64,000 nucleotides of DNA, from assembly GCF_023276355.1 (NCBI RefSeq), contig NZ_JALLPL010000001.1, forward strand, positions 1,736,001-1,800,000, written 5' to 3'. The translations under genes and the position numbers were made by a program. Every line of letters starts with the position of its first letter. Position 1 is the stretch's first letter. Shown piece by piece: positions 7,989 to 16,810 of the stretch. The notes under the pieces were generated by a model. The model searched no databases and was not told the origin of the DNA. It saw nothing but the letters and a program-made list of their open reading frames with translations. This stretch comes from Haloplanus sp. XH21. GTDB taxonomy: Archaea; Halobacteriota; Halobacteria; Halobacteriales; Haloferacaceae.

Positions 7989-9302
7989 ATGTCCATCGTA
8001 CCCGGAGGCGTCGAGACGGACCGCCAGCCACCGCTCTCGATTCCGTTGCGGCATTTCGTCGTCGCGTTGGGGTTCCTGCTCGTCGGCTCCGCGCTCGGCG
8101 TCGCGCACGCCCTCGGCGCCGTCTCGGGGCTCGCGCGCCTCGCGCACGTCCACCTCCTGCTCGTCGGCTTCGTCTGTCTCACCATCGCGGGAGCGATGAC
8201 GCAGTTCGTCCCGGTGTGGTCGGGGACGGATCTTCACTCCCACCGCCTGGCGCGAGGACAACTGTGGCTCATCACCGGGGGGGTGGTCGGCTTCGCCGCT
8301 GCGTTGCTGGCGTCGCGGCCGGCCCTCCTGCCGGTGTTCGGCGTCGCCATGCTCGCCGGGTTCTGGACGCTCGCGTACAACGTCGGCCGGACGCTCGCCA
8401 CGGCCCGACCGCTGGACATCACCGAGCAGCATTTCGTGACGGCGCTCGGGTTTTTCCTCCTGCTCACGGTCCTCGGCGTTGCGCTCGCCGTCGGACTCTC
8501 GACGCCGCTGTTTCCCGGGGCGCGGGGGGCGGTCGTCGCCGCCCACGCCACGCTCGCGGTGTTCGGCGCCGTCCTGACGACCGTCTTCGGCGCGCTGTAC
8601 CAACTCGTGACGATGTTCGGGCAGACGGAACTTCGGGGGTCCGACCACGCGCTCCAGCGGGTCGAGACGGTGGGCTACCCGCTCGGCGTCGTCGGTCTCG
8701 CGCTCGGCCGACTCGTCGCGAACCCGGTGCTGGCCCGCGCGGGCGCCGCACTCCTGCTCACGGGCAGCCTCGCCTTTCTCGTCGTTCTCGCGCGACGGCT
8801 CCGGGACGCGCGCAGCGACTGGACGCCGATGCTGGCCCGCTACGCGCTCCTCGTTCCCGCGCTGCTCTGTTGGGCGCTCCTGACGCTCCCCGTGTGGCTC
8901 CGGACGCCGCTCGGCGAGGACGCCCTGTTCGGCGCCCCCGGGACGAGTCACCTGCTCGCCCTGGTCGTCGTCCTCGTCGTCGTCGGGACGCTCTACCACG
9001 TCGTCCCCTTCCTCGTCTGGGTCCACCGCTACAGCGACCACCTGGGGTTCGCGGACGTCCCCATGATCGACGACCTGTACGACGAGCGGCTCGCGACGGT
9101 CGATCTCGTCCTCGTCGCGGGCGGCGGCACGCTCCTCGTCGCCGGCGACTGGACCGCCCGCACCGACCTCTCACTCGCCGGTGGCGTCGCCCTCGCAGTG
9201 GGATTCGTCGTCTTCGCGGCGAACCTGCTGCACGTCCTGTGGCGACACGCGCCCGACTCCGTTCGCCGGGGGCGGGCGGCCGAGACATCGAGAGACGACT
9301 GA
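7989..9302 (+). CDS. Polytopic membrane protein, heme-copper oxidase subunit I-like (437 aa)
   Basis: About twelve hydrophobic segments. Two histidine-bearing helices read HVHLLLVGF and AHATLAVFG, and a later helix has LYHVVPFLVW. This spacing resembles proteins related to heme-copper oxidase subunit I or NnrS, but the canonical copper-site motif is not seen, so oxidase activity is doubtful. The ATG at 7989 is preferred to an upstream one that would add a hydrophilic tail. It ends directly against the stop codon of 9303-9866. The adjacent opposite-strand cluster with a radical SAM enzyme suggests a heme or metal-cofactor connection, which is an inference. Confidence 0.65.
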   Translation: MSIVPGGVETDRQPPLSIPLRHFVVALGFLLVGSALGVAHALGAVSGLARLAHVHLLLVGFVCLTIAGAMTQFVPVWSGTDLHSHRLARGQLWLITGGVVGFAAALLASRPALLPVFGVAMLAGFWTLAYNVGRTLATARPLDITEQHFVTALGFFLLLTVLGVALAVGLSTPLFPGARGAVVAAHATLAVFGAVLTTVFGALYQLVTMFGQTELRGSDHALQRVETVGYPLGVVGLALGRLVANPVLARAGAALLLTGSLAFLVVLARRLRDARSDWTPMLARYALLVPALLCWALLTLPVWLRTPLGEDALFGAPGTSHLLALVVVLVVVGTLYHVVPFLVWVHRYSDHLGFADVPMIDDLYDERLATVDLVLVAGGGTLLVAGDWTARTDLSLAGGVALAVGFVVFAANLLHVLWRHAPDSVRRGRAAETSRDD

Positions 9303-9866
9303 TCAGAACGGCGCCGTCGATCCGTCCATCGCGCCCGCCGTTTCGACGGCGTCCACGAGTTCGTCGTCACCCTCCGGCACGTCACCCGTCTCGCGAACCG
9401 ACTGCTCCATCGCCGCGAGGCGGTCGTTGATACGGGCGCTCTGGCCGTGCATCGGCGCCACCCGGACGCGCACGAGGTCGAACTCGTGGCCCGCGTCGTC
9501 GGCGTTCCACGCGCGGAACGACGCGATCGCGAGGGTGTCGCTCTGCGGGCAGAACTCCGTCGTCGGCGTGAACTCAGCGCGGAGCACCGCGGGGTCGTCC
9601 GCCTGCACCGCGTACCGGTAGCCGGCGTCCGGATGGCGGGTGTCGAGGTTCAGCCGCGCCAGGTTGTAGCCGAACGTCACGTCGTAGACGGTGCGCTCCT
9701 CGAACCGGTCGCGCGTCAGGCGGTGGAACGCGGCGTGAGCCCGTCCCGTCAACACGTCGTGATCCCCGAGGAAGGGGCCGGGGGCCGGTAGATGCGCCGG
9801 GCAGACGGAGTCGTAGTCGTCGAAGTCGCTCTCGTCGCTCGACCAGGGGCGGGGGACGATGGGCAT
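9303..9866 (-). CDS. Divergent DUF59/MIP18-like protein (187 aa)
   Basis: The central segment EFTPTTEFCPQSDTLA followed by VRVRVAPMHGQSARINDRL parallels the MIP18/DUF59 pattern: an EFTPT-x-HC block, a strand, then a glycine/histidine turn and an INxQL helix. DUF59 proteins act in iron-sulfur cluster delivery. The extended N-terminus (about 90 residues) is not recognised. It is the last gene of the minus-strand set that starts with the CGCGG-tailed protein at 11665, 29 bp after the preceding gene. The family assignment rests on eye alignment. Confidence 0.5.
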   Translation of the reverse strand: MPIVPRPWSSDESDFDDYDSVCPAHLPAPGPFLGDHDVLTGRAHAAFHRLTRDRFEERTVYDVTFGYNLARLNLDTRHPDAGYRYAVQADDPAVLRAEFTPTTEFCPQSDTLAIASFRAWNADDAGHEFDLVRVRVAPMHGQSARINDRLAAMEQSVRETGDVPEGDDELVDAVETAGAMDGSTAPF

Positions 9867-9895
9867 GACCGGTTCGAGGTACGGCTTCGGGCTGC

Positions 9896-10249
9896 CTATC
9901 TCCGGTCCCGAACATCTTCGACCGGACCGAACAGGCGCCGGACCGTCGGCGCGGCCTCGCTCCCGTCGTCGTCGACCGCCCGCCGCGCGGGGGCGAGTAC
10001 GCCCGCAGCGATTCGATCGGCCATCCGTGCCACGGTACGCCGCTGTGCCGGCATCAGTTCATCGAGCGATCCGAGGGCGGTCTCCAGCTCTCGCCCCGCG
10101 ATGGCGACGCCGTACTCGCGGAGGAAGCCGTCGAGCGGGTCGGTCTGGGTCTCGGTCGCGGGGGGCGCCGAAGGGCAACTGCCCCCGTCTGGGTCGTCCC
10201 GCTCCCCCGGATCCGGCAGTTCCCCGTCGAGTACGGACTGGGCTGGCAT
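9896..10249 (-). CDS. Small protein resembling the C-terminal dimerisation domain of glutamyl-tRNA reductase (117 aa)
   Basis: After a Pro/Asp-rich N-terminus of about 35 residues comes a helical region. It reads ALGSLDELMPAQRRTVARMA and then ADRIAAGVLAPARRAV, the pattern of the helical dimerisation domain of GluTR (HemA). The catalytic and NADPH domains of HemA are absent. It lies 2 bp downstream of the radical SAM gene and 29 bp upstream of the DUF59-like gene, so it is in the same operon. A tetrapyrrole link is plausible but unproven. Confidence 0.5.
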   Translation of the reverse strand: MPAQSVLDGELPDPGERDDPDGGSCPSAPPATETQTDPLDGFLREYGVAIAGRELETALGSLDELMPAQRRTVARMADRIAAGVLAPARRAVDDDGSEAAPTVRRLFGPVEDVRDRR

Positions 10250-10251
10250 GG

Positions 10252-11355
10252 TCAGTCCCCCGTCGCGGCCGACGGTCGGTCGTCGGGCAGCGGCCCCTCG
10301 TAGCCGTCCGGGACGTACGCACAGAGCGGGTCGCTCGCCAGCGGGTCGCCGGTTCGGGCGTAGGCGCGCGACCGGCTCCCGCCACAGACCTCGCGGAACT
10401 CGCAGGCGCCACACTTCCCGCGGAGGGCGTCGGCGTTCCGTAGCGAGGTGAACAGGTCCGACTCGCGGTAGCAGTCCACAAGGCTCGTCTCGCGGACGTT
10501 GCCGGCGGACTCGGGGAGAAAGCCAGACGGGAACACCTCGCCGACGTGGCTGACGAACGCGAACCCGTCGCCGGCGGTGATGCCGACCCGGCGGCCGAGG
10601 GCGTCGGCCGCGTCCGTCGCTACGCCGTCGTCGCGTCGCCGCTGGAGCGCCACCCGGCGGTAGTGCGGGGCCTCGGTCGTCTTGATGTCGAACGGGGCTT
10701 CGTCGTCGACGGCGGCCAGCCACTCCATCACGCGCTCGGCGCGGTCCGGCGAGATGGAGTCGAGGACGGCGCCGCGGCCGATCGGGACGAGGAAGAACAC
10801 CGACCAGAGCACGGCGCCGAGGTCGGCGACCAGATCCCGAATCGCCGGGAGTTCGGCCACCGTCTCGGCGCAGACGGTGGTGTTGATCTGGAGCGGCAGG
10901 CCGGCGTCGTTGGCGGCCCGCGCCGCCTCGATGGTCGATTCGAAACTGCCGGGTTCGCCGCGGAACTCGTCGTGGGCGGCCCGCGATCCGCCGTCGATGC
11001 TGAGGGCCATGCGGCGGGCGCCGGCGTCCGCCAAGGCGTCGACCCGCTCCGGCGTCAGCGACGCCGTCCCGCTCGGAGTGAGCGTCATCAGGAGCCCCTG
11101 CTCGGCGCCGTAGTCCACGAGTTCGACGGTGTCGTCGCGGGCCAGCGGGTCACCGCCCGAGAGGACGACGAGCTGGTTCTCGCCGAAGCGCCGCGCCTCG
11201 TCGAGCAGCGCCTTCCCCTCCGCCGTCATGAGTTCGTCGGGGTGGCGCTCGGGCTGGGCGTCGGCCCGGCAGTGTTTGCAGGTGAGTTCGCACGCCCGCG
11301 TGCGTTCCCAGACGAGCACGAACGGCCGTCGGTCGGTGTCGATGGTTTGGTGCAT
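10252..11355 (-). CDS. Radical SAM/SPASM enzyme (367 aa)
   Basis: The radical SAM cluster motif CELTCKHC lies at residues 22-29. The C-terminal SPASM region contains CGACEFREVCGG and a final SDPLC, supplying auxiliary iron-sulfur ligands. The GGSRSRAYARTGDPLASDPLC tail resembles the AhbD/TIGR04053 group, in which some members act in alternative heme synthesis and others modify peptides. The ATG at 11355 (MHQTIDTD) is chosen over a longer frame. It is 16 bp downstream of a small protein ending in CGCGG plus seven residues, which suggests a peptide substrate. Confidence 0.82.
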   Translation of the reverse strand: MHQTIDTDRRPFVLVWERTRACELTCKHCRADAQPERHPDELMTAEGKALLDEARRFGENQLVVLSGGDPLARDDTVELVDYGAEQGLLMTLTPSGTASLTPERVDALADAGARRMALSIDGGSRAAHDEFRGEPGSFESTIEAARAANDAGLPLQINTTVCAETVAELPAIRDLVADLGAVLWSVFFLVPIGRGAVLDSISPDRAERVMEWLAAVDDEAPFDIKTTEAPHYRRVALQRRRDDGVATDAADALGRRVGITAGDGFAFVSHVGEVFPSGFLPESAGNVRETSLVDCYRESDLFTSLRNADALRGKCGACEFREVCGGSRSRAYARTGDPLASDPLCAYVPDGYEGPLPDDRPSAATGD

Positions 11356-11371
11356 CGTAGTCGGAGGAGAC

Positions 11372-11665
11372 TTAGACGTGAACGCGCGTGACGTGGCCGC
11401 CACAGCCACACTGATCGACGTACTCCACGGTCGCGTCCTCGAAGGCGTCCCGCAGCTCGGCGTAGAGATACGCCTCGGGGTGGCCGTGGTCGCCGTGGGT
11501 CACGATATTGACGTGGTTGCCCGGCGCGGTGTGTTCGACGGCCGCGATGGCCTGCTCGACGACGAGGCTGTGGTCGGCGGCGTGGGCCGGCGTTTCGAGG
11601 TTCGCCGACCACGACGTCTCGTGGACCGTCTCGGTGATGGGTTCGACGCTGTCGTGATGGCGCAT
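11372..11665 (-). CDS. CGCGG-type small protein, candidate radical-SAM-modified peptide precursor (97 aa)
   Basis: A 97-residue His- and Asp-rich protein ending VDQCGCGGHVTRVHV. I recall a haloarchaeal family described as CGCGG putative rSAM-modified RiPP, and this fits it. The gene directly precedes the radical SAM/SPASM enzyme with a 16-bp gap on the same strand, the normal arrangement of a precursor and its maturase. The N-terminal 80 residues look like a small folded leader domain (EPITETVHETSWSANLETP). The RiPP role is an inference. Confidence 0.65.
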   Translation of the reverse strand: MRHHDSVEPITETVHETSWSANLETPAHAADHSLVVEQAIAAVEHTAPGNHVNIVTHGDHGHPEAYLYAELRDAFEDATVEYVDQCGCGGHVTRVHV

Positions 11666-11752
11666 ACCTCACCGTTTGGCTTCCCCCGTGCAAAGCCGTC
11701 CCCCGAACACGTTCGGTTTCGCTGCCGGCTGTCCGTCGAACCAGGGACAATA

Positions 11753-12166
11753 TCACTCGGCGGCCGATTCGAGAGACTCCAGTTGGGCGGTGAGTTCCCG
11801 GCGGCGCTGTCGGCTGACGACCGTCGCGTCCAGCAGTTCGCCGACGAGCGAGACATCGAGAGCGAAGTCGGTCGTCGCCTCGACGCGCGTTCCGTCGTCG
11901 ACGTCTTCGAGGTGGTAGACGGTGCGCATCGACTCGAACATCCCCTCGTGTTGTTCGTAGGCGAGGACGGCGTCCGGGTCGTCGACGCGTTCGACCGTCA
12001 ACTCGATCTCGGCGAGGCCGACCCGGTTCGTCAGATCGATGATGTCGCCGTCGACATCGACTTCGTCGAACCCGGCGGCGCGCATGAAGGGTTCGACATC
12101 CAGGATCGCCTCTCGGACGGCCGATTCGGGCGCCGCAATCGTGCGCGTGACGGTGACGGTCTCCAT
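11753..12166 (-). CDS. SRPBCC-family (START/polyketide cyclase-like) protein (137 aa)
   Basis: Starts METVTVTRTIAAPESAVREAI, the typical first strand and helix of the SRPBCC fold, and ends with a long C-terminal helix. Proteins of this fold bind hydrophobic ligands or lipids; the ligand here is unknown. The ATG at 12166 is chosen because the upstream extension lacks the family pattern. It lies 87 bp upstream of the CGCGG gene on the same strand and might be co-transcribed with it. Confidence 0.72.
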   Translation of the reverse strand: METVTVTRTIAAPESAVREAILDVEPFMRAAGFDEVDVDGDIIDLTNRVGLAEIELTVERVDDPDAVLAYEQHEGMFESMRTVYHLEDVDDGTRVEATTDFALDVSLVGELLDATVVSRQRRRELTAQLESLESAAE

Positions 12167-12270
12167 ATCGTGTGTTCGCTCCGGGAGTCCCAAGAAGCCC
12201 CGCTCTCGTGACGACCGTGCCGAACCCGTTCGGGACAAACCCCTCGATAGCGGCGGCCCTCGTGACGGGT

Positions 12271-12534
12271 ATGTCGAGCGTCGAATCGATCCTGGCCGAG
12301 ACGAACGCGCCCACGAACGCCAGCCACGAGGTACTCAACGTGCGTGACCTCCCGCCGCCGGAACCGCTGAAGCTCACGCTGGAGACACTCGCCGACGCGG
12401 ACGACGACACCGTGATCGTGCAGGTGAGCGACCGGGTTCCCCAGCACCTCTTCCCTCGTCTGGACGACCGTGGGTTCACGTACGACACTATCGAGCGCGA
12501 CGACCGCGTCGTGACGGCCATCTGGAACGGCTAG
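12271..12534 (+). CDS. DUF2249-family protein (87 aa)
   Basis: Shows the DUF2249 pattern: LNVRDLPPPEPLKLTLETL, then VIVQVSDRVPQHLFPRLDDRG and a terminal strand with VVTAIW. In haloarchaea such proteins often lie near nitrogen or redox genes and resemble TusA-like folds; the function is not established. The ATG at 12271 follows a TATA-poor gap divergent from the SRPBCC gene. It precedes the aldehyde dehydrogenase by 57 bp on the same strand. Confidence 0.72.
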   Translation: MSSVESILAETNAPTNASHEVLNVRDLPPPEPLKLTLETLADADDDTVIVQVSDRVPQHLFPRLDDRGFTYDTIERDDRVVTAIWNG

Positions 12535-12591
12535 TGGTCGTTCAGCGAACCCACCATCAGGACTAACCGTCAGCCAGACGAACTTTGGCGC

Positions 12592-14103
12592 ATGGGAGAC
12601 CGCTCTGAACCCACAGGTCCAGCGCTGACGACCGACGCCCAGTGGGACGTGCTGTACATCGACGGCGAGTGGCGGCCCGCGGACGGGGACGAAACTATCC
12701 CCGTCATGGATCCGTCGACGCGCGATCAGGTGGCTCGCGTGCCGGCCGGCACCGAGGGTGACGTCGATGCGGCCTACGAGGCGGCCGCCGAGGCCGCGAC
12801 CGAGTGGGCCGAAACGACGCCGGATCGCCGCGAGACGGTCCTCAACGAGTTCCTTCAAGCGTTCGACGACAACAAGGAGGCGATCATCGAACTGCTCGAA
12901 GACGAAGCCGGCGGCTCACGGATCATGGGCGAGACCTCCATCGGCATCGCCCGCGATCACGCCCGCGAAGCGTCGACGTACCCTCGTCGAGTCAAGGGCG
13001 AACACAAGGAATCCTCGATTCCCGGCAAGGAGAACATCGTTCGCCGGGAACCGGCCGGCGTCGTCACCGTCATCACGCCCTGGAACTTCCCGCTCAACCT
13101 CACGATGCGAGCGGTGGCGCCCGCCGTCGCGACCGGCAACACGGTAGTGATCAAGCCGGCGACGAACACCCCGATCACCGGCGGACTGGTGTTCGCACGG
13201 CTGTTCGAGGAGACGTCGCTGCCCGACGGCGTCGTGAACGTCGTGACGGGCCGTGGCTCCGAAATCGGGGACCGTGTCGCCGGGCACCCCGAGAGCGATG
13301 TCGTCACGTTCACCGGATCGACGCCAGTCGGGCGACAGGTGGCCGCAACCGCCGCGGAGAACCTCGCCACGCCGGTGATGGAACTGGGCGGTAACAACGC
13401 CCACATCGTCACCGCCGACGCCGATCTCGATGCGGCGGTCGACGGCGGCGTTTTCGGCTCGTTCGTCCATCAGGGACAGGTCTGTATCTCCATCAATCGC
13501 CACGTCGTCCACGAGGACGTCTACGACGAGTACGTCGACCGCCTCACGCAACGCGCCGAGGCGCTCCCGGTCGGGAGCGCCCACGACCCGGACACCGTCG
13601 TCGGCCCCATCATCGACGAGTCCCAGCGCGACGAGATGTTGGGCTACGTCGAGGAGACGGTCGACGCGGGCGCGACGCTCGAAACCGGCGGCGAGACGGT
13701 GGATCTTCCGGGCGTCGAGGACTCGCTGGTCGTCGCACCCACCGTCCTCTCGGAGGTGACGAACGACATGTCGGCGGCCTGTTTCGAGCATTTCGGGCCG
13801 ATTGCGCCGGTGATCCCGTTCTCCACCGTCGAGGAAGCCATCGACATCGCCAACGACACCGCGTACGGTCTCTCGGGGTCGGTCCACGCGGGCGACGAGG
13901 GCACGGGCCAATCCATCGCGCGGCGGCTGGACACCGGTCACGTCCACGTCGACGATCAGCCGATCAACGACGAGGCCCACGTCCCTTTCAGCGGCATCAA
14001 CGCCTCCGGGATGGGTGGGTTCAACAGCGACCGCATCCTCGATGCGATCACCGAGACGAAATGGATCTCGGTCCAACACGAACCGCGCGAGTTCCCATTC
14101 TGA
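12592..14103 (+). CDS. NAD(P)-dependent aldehyde dehydrogenase (503 aa)
   Basis: ALDH superfamily enzyme oxidising an aldehyde to a carboxylate. VTPWNFPLNL starts the Rossmann region. The general-base Glu lies in VMELGGNNAH and the nucleophilic Cys in GQVCISINRH. The length is normal. The substrate class is not clear; similarity to benzaldehyde or succinate-semialdehyde type enzymes is possible. It stands as a single gene followed closely by the Trm112-like gene. Confidence 0.9.
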   Translation: MGDRSEPTGPALTTDAQWDVLYIDGEWRPADGDETIPVMDPSTRDQVARVPAGTEGDVDAAYEAAAEAATEWAETTPDRRETVLNEFLQAFDDNKEAIIELLEDEAGGSRIMGETSIGIARDHAREASTYPRRVKGEHKESSIPGKENIVRREPAGVVTVITPWNFPLNLTMRAVAPAVATGNTVVIKPATNTPITGGLVFARLFEETSLPDGVVNVVTGRGSEIGDRVAGHPESDVVTFTGSTPVGRQVAATAAENLATPVMELGGNNAHIVTADADLDAAVDGGVFGSFVHQGQVCISINRHVVHEDVYDEYVDRLTQRAEALPVGSAHDPDTVVGPIIDESQRDEMLGYVEETVDAGATLETGGETVDLPGVEDSLVVAPTVLSEVTNDMSAACFEHFGPIAPVIPFSTVEEAIDIANDTAYGLSGSVHAGDEGTGQSIARRLDTGHVHVDDQPINDEAHVPFSGINASGMGGFNSDRILDAITETKWISVQHEPREFPF

Positions 14104-14162
14104 GCGACACTGGCGCCTCGGCACCCGTGGATTTTTACCGACCGGCCGCCACCTGCCGAGTA

Positions 14163-14348
14163 ATGAAAGAATCCCTGATGGACATCCTCTGTGACCCGCT
14201 CGATAAGAGCGACCTCGAACTCGAAGTCGAGGAGCGCGACGGCGAAGAGATACTCGAGGGGCGACTCGTCGGCACCGTCACCGGCGAGGAGTATCCGATC
14301 GAGGACGGCATCCCGAATCTGCTCCCGCCGGACATGCGCGAGGAGTGA
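14163..14348 (+). CDS. Trm112-like methyltransferase activator (61 aa)
   Basis: A very short protein, MKESLMDILCDPLDKSDLELE and then GEEYPIEDGIPNLLPPDM. This matches the Trm112/UPF0434 zinc-ribbon-like family, although only one Cys (C10) remains, as in other haloarchaeal members. Trm112 proteins stabilise several tRNA, rRNA and translation-factor methyltransferases. The ATG at 14163 follows a TTTTTACC promoter-like stretch; starts further upstream give non-homologous sequence. Confidence 0.82.
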   Translation: MKESLMDILCDPLDKSDLELEVEERDGEEILEGRLVGTVTGEEYPIEDGIPNLLPPDMREE

Positions 14349-14466
14349 GACGGTTACTGTACGTCAGTACCGGACCGTCTCGGCGAACCACCGGGACACA
14401 ATTACAACGGTCCGTATGAGACTGTCGGCCTGAACCTTTTTCGTCCCTCGGCCCGACCGTCGTCGT

Positions 14467-15048
14467 GTGACTCCGGTATTGCTCGTCGAGTTGAACCGTG
14501 GGGAGCTTCACAACGTCGAGGCCCCGGCGGAGTTTTCGACATCCGAGGCGTTCTCGGTCGAGCTCCGCAATCACGGTGAAGCCGTCCACGTCCATCTCCG
14601 CGCCGACGACCCGCTGTCCGCGGTTGCGCGCATCGATTCCGACGGCAACGTTTTCGTCGAGCACGGGACGACCCAGTCGGTCCCCGTCAGCGTCGGCGAT
14701 GTCGGCTCGCCGGTGACGGGGTCCCTCGAAATTTCGACCGGCTACGGCGCCGAGGGCCAGTCCATAGCGGTGACGGTCGAGCCAGAATCCGAGGAGAACG
14801 AGGTCGACGTCGACGAGACGCTCTCCCGCCCCCCGAACGCCGACCAGAACACCGAGACGGTGCCGATCGGCGAGCGCTTCGAAACGCTCATCCCCAGTCG
14901 TCGGACGGCGTCGCTGGTTCTCCTCGGCATCCTCGCAATCGCCGTCGCGGCGGCCGTCGCCAGCGCCGTCCAGAGTACGGCGGTCCTCATCGGCACCGGC
15001 GTCGTCGTCGGCGCGGTGCTCGCCGCGCTCGTCATGGCGTTCCGGTAG
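14467..15048 (+). CDS. Haloarchaeal membrane-anchored protein of unknown function (193 aa)
   Basis: GTG start at 14467. The first 130 residues are acidic and beta-rich (VELRNHGEAVHVHLRADDP), like an extracellular or cytoplasmic Ig-type domain. They are followed by an acidic linker and two C-terminal membrane helices (ASLVLLGILAIAVAAAVASA and a valine/alanine-rich second one). Haloarchaeal proteins of this layout exist without known function. It is a single gene between the Trm112 and DUF2071 genes, all on the plus strand. Confidence 0.7.
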   Translation: MTPVLLVELNRGELHNVEAPAEFSTSEAFSVELRNHGEAVHVHLRADDPLSAVARIDSDGNVFVEHGTTQSVPVSVGDVGSPVTGSLEISTGYGAEGQSIAVTVEPESEENEVDVDETLSRPPNADQNTETVPIGERFETLIPSRRTASLVLLGILAIAVAAAVASAVQSTAVLIGTGVVVGAVLAALVMAFR

Positions 15049-15085
15049 GCCACGGAGTTTTCGCCCTGGGATCCCACATCTCGCT

Positions 15086-15787
15086 ATGGTCCTCTCGCTG
15101 AAGATGGGGTGGCGACACCTGCTGTTCGAGAACTGGCCGGTCGATGCGTCGATCGTCGCCGCCCACCTCCCCGACGCGCTCGACGTCGACGAACACGACG
15201 GCCGCGCGTGGCTCTCGGTGGTGCCCTTTACCAACGTCGCGGTCCGCCCCGTGGGCGTCCCGGCCCGTCTCGGCGTCGCACTGCCCGAACTCAACCTGCG
15301 GACGTACGTCACCTGCGACGGCGAACCCGGCGTCTACTTCTTCAGTCTCGACGCGCAGGGTGTGCTGAGCGTCCTCGCGGCTCGCCTCCTCCAGCATCTC
15401 CCCTACTACTACGCACGGATCGCGCTCGAATCGGTCGACGGGCGGGTCCGGTTCACCAGCCGTCGTCGCCACCCCGGCGCGCGCCCCGCCGACTACGCGG
15501 CCGACTACTGGCCGACCGGCGAGGCGTTCGTCCCGAGCGACGACTCGCTCGCCGCGTTCCTCGTCGAACGCTACCGCTTCTACACGCAGGCGCCGGACGG
15601 GTCGCTCGGATACACGGACATCGACCACGACCCGTGGACGCTCTACCCGGCGGCCGCCGAGACGCGGACGAACACGCTGTTTGCGGCCAACGGGTTCGCG
15701 GAGCCGGAATCGGCGCCCGTCCGGTATTACAGTCCGGGACTCGACGTGACGGCGACCGCGAGCCAGCGCTGGACGACGCCCGAATGA
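15086..15787 (+). CDS. DUF2071 (YqjF-like) protein (233 aa)
   Basis: Begins MVLSLKMGWRHLLFENWPVD and contains WLSVVPFTNVAV, LNLRTYV, GVYFFSLDA and YPLPYYYA-like blocks characteristic of the DUF2071/YqjF family. No enzymatic activity is assigned to the family. The protein is complete and of normal length. It is 37 bp downstream of the membrane protein gene and may share its transcript. Confidence 0.78.
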   Translation: MVLSLKMGWRHLLFENWPVDASIVAAHLPDALDVDEHDGRAWLSVVPFTNVAVRPVGVPARLGVALPELNLRTYVTCDGEPGVYFFSLDAQGVLSVLAARLLQHLPYYYARIALESVDGRVRFTSRRRHPGARPADYAADYWPTGEAFVPSDDSLAAFLVERYRFYTQAPDGSLGYTDIDHDPWTLYPAAAETRTNTLFAANGFAEPESAPVRYYSPGLDVTATASQRWTTPE

Positions 15788-15839
15788 CCCCGGTTAGGCC
15801 GGCGTTTTTATCGCCGGGCGACCGATTTCGCGGACGACG

Positions 15840-16139
15840 ATGAGTGACGACAGCACATCCGAGACGGAACAGGGGCCGACGGCGAAAATCGAGGAGCTCG
15901 ACGAGCGGATCCCGGAGGACGGCGTCGTATTCAAACGTCTCTCGGCCGCGCGCAGTCGCATCGCGGAGTACAAAGCGGCCGAAGGCGAGTCCGAGCGCGC
16001 GGACCTCCGCGAGCAGATCGAATCCGAACTCGAGGAGGTGCGGACCGCCATCGAATCCGAACTCGACGAAGGCAAGGAGAAAGCCCACGGCCTCGTCGAC
16101 GACATCGAGTCACGACTCTCCCGGCTGTGGGGGAAATAG
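15840..16139 (+). CDS. Acidic helical haloarchaeal protein (99 aa)
   Basis: A small highly charged protein with predicted long helices (RIAEYKAAEGESERADLREQ, then EVRTAIESELDEGKEKAHG), probably a coiled coil. Nothing indicates a catalytic site or membrane segment. The upstream TTTTTATCG stretch about 30 bp before the ATG suits a leaderless haloarchaeal promoter. Function unknown; only haloarchaeal-type hypothetical proteins come to mind. Confidence 0.68.
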   Translation: MSDDSTSETEQGPTAKIEELDERIPEDGVVFKRLSAARSRIAEYKAAEGESERADLREQIESELEEVRTAIESELDEGKEKAHGLVDDIESRLSRLWGK

Positions 16140-16201
16140 TGGGCCGCGTCGACAGTCGACCGTACCGGCGACACGCGCTTTTCGACGTATCGCCGGCGGT
16201 G

Positions 16202-16630
16202 TCACTCCTCGCGGTCACACACCGTCAGAACCGGCCGGTCGACCGTCCGGAGGACGCGCGACGCCGTGCTGCCGAGTAACCGTCGGGAGAGTCCCGCCCG
16301 ACCGTGCCGCCCCATCACCACGAGGTCGATGTCGTTCTCGCGGACGTAGTCGGCGATCACCTCGTGGGGGACGCCGGCGCGAAGCGCCGTCCGAACGGAC
16401 AGTGATCGCTCGCGACACGCGTCGGCGACGGCCGCCGTCGGTGGCGACTCCTGCAGCAGGTCCCGCAGAGCCGACTCATCCATCGAGGGCGTGATCGGAC
16501 TCATACGGCTGTCGACGACGTACAGTGCGTGGACGGTCGCGTCGTACTGCGCGGCGAGTTCGAGTGCGTGTTCCGTCGCCTCGGCCGCGGGGTCGCTACG
16601 GTCGGTGGGGATCAGGATATTGTCGTACAT
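16202..16630 (-). CDS. Universal stress protein, UspA family (142 aa)
   Basis: Opens with MYDNILIPTDRSDPAAEA and ends with the ATP-binding pattern VVMGRHGRAGLSRRLLGSTASRVLR (G-2x-G-9x-G-S/T). It is therefore a nucleotide-binding type Usp. The length is typical. It stands alone and divergent from the SIMPL lipoprotein gene. The function is a stress-related nucleotide-binding protein; no specific target is evident. Confidence 0.88.
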   Translation of the reverse strand: MYDNILIPTDRSDPAAEATEHALELAAQYDATVHALYVVDSRMSPITPSMDESALRDLLQESPPTAAVADACRERSLSVRTALRAGVPHEVIADYVRENDIDLVVMGRHGRAGLSRRLLGSTASRVLRTVDRPVLTVCDREE

Positions 16631-16810
16631 CGATGGGATTCGGTGGCCGCCGGGACGGCCACCATCGGCGTGGGCGACGTTTCGCCCTCGGGCCGTATAT
16701 ATGTCGGCCGTCGAGCGCGGAGCGCCACTGCTCGATGAGCGACGAGTATCTCAAACCACCGTTTGTGTCTACGAGAGACATATACCGTGCCCGAACGATC
16801 CTCCAGTCAC

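Noticed and set aside
12916..14124. Long open frame antisense to the aldehyde dehydrogenase gene
   Set aside because: Arg/Asp/Val-rich shadow translation typical of high-GC DNA, with no protein-like motifs; the plus-strand enzyme explains the interval.
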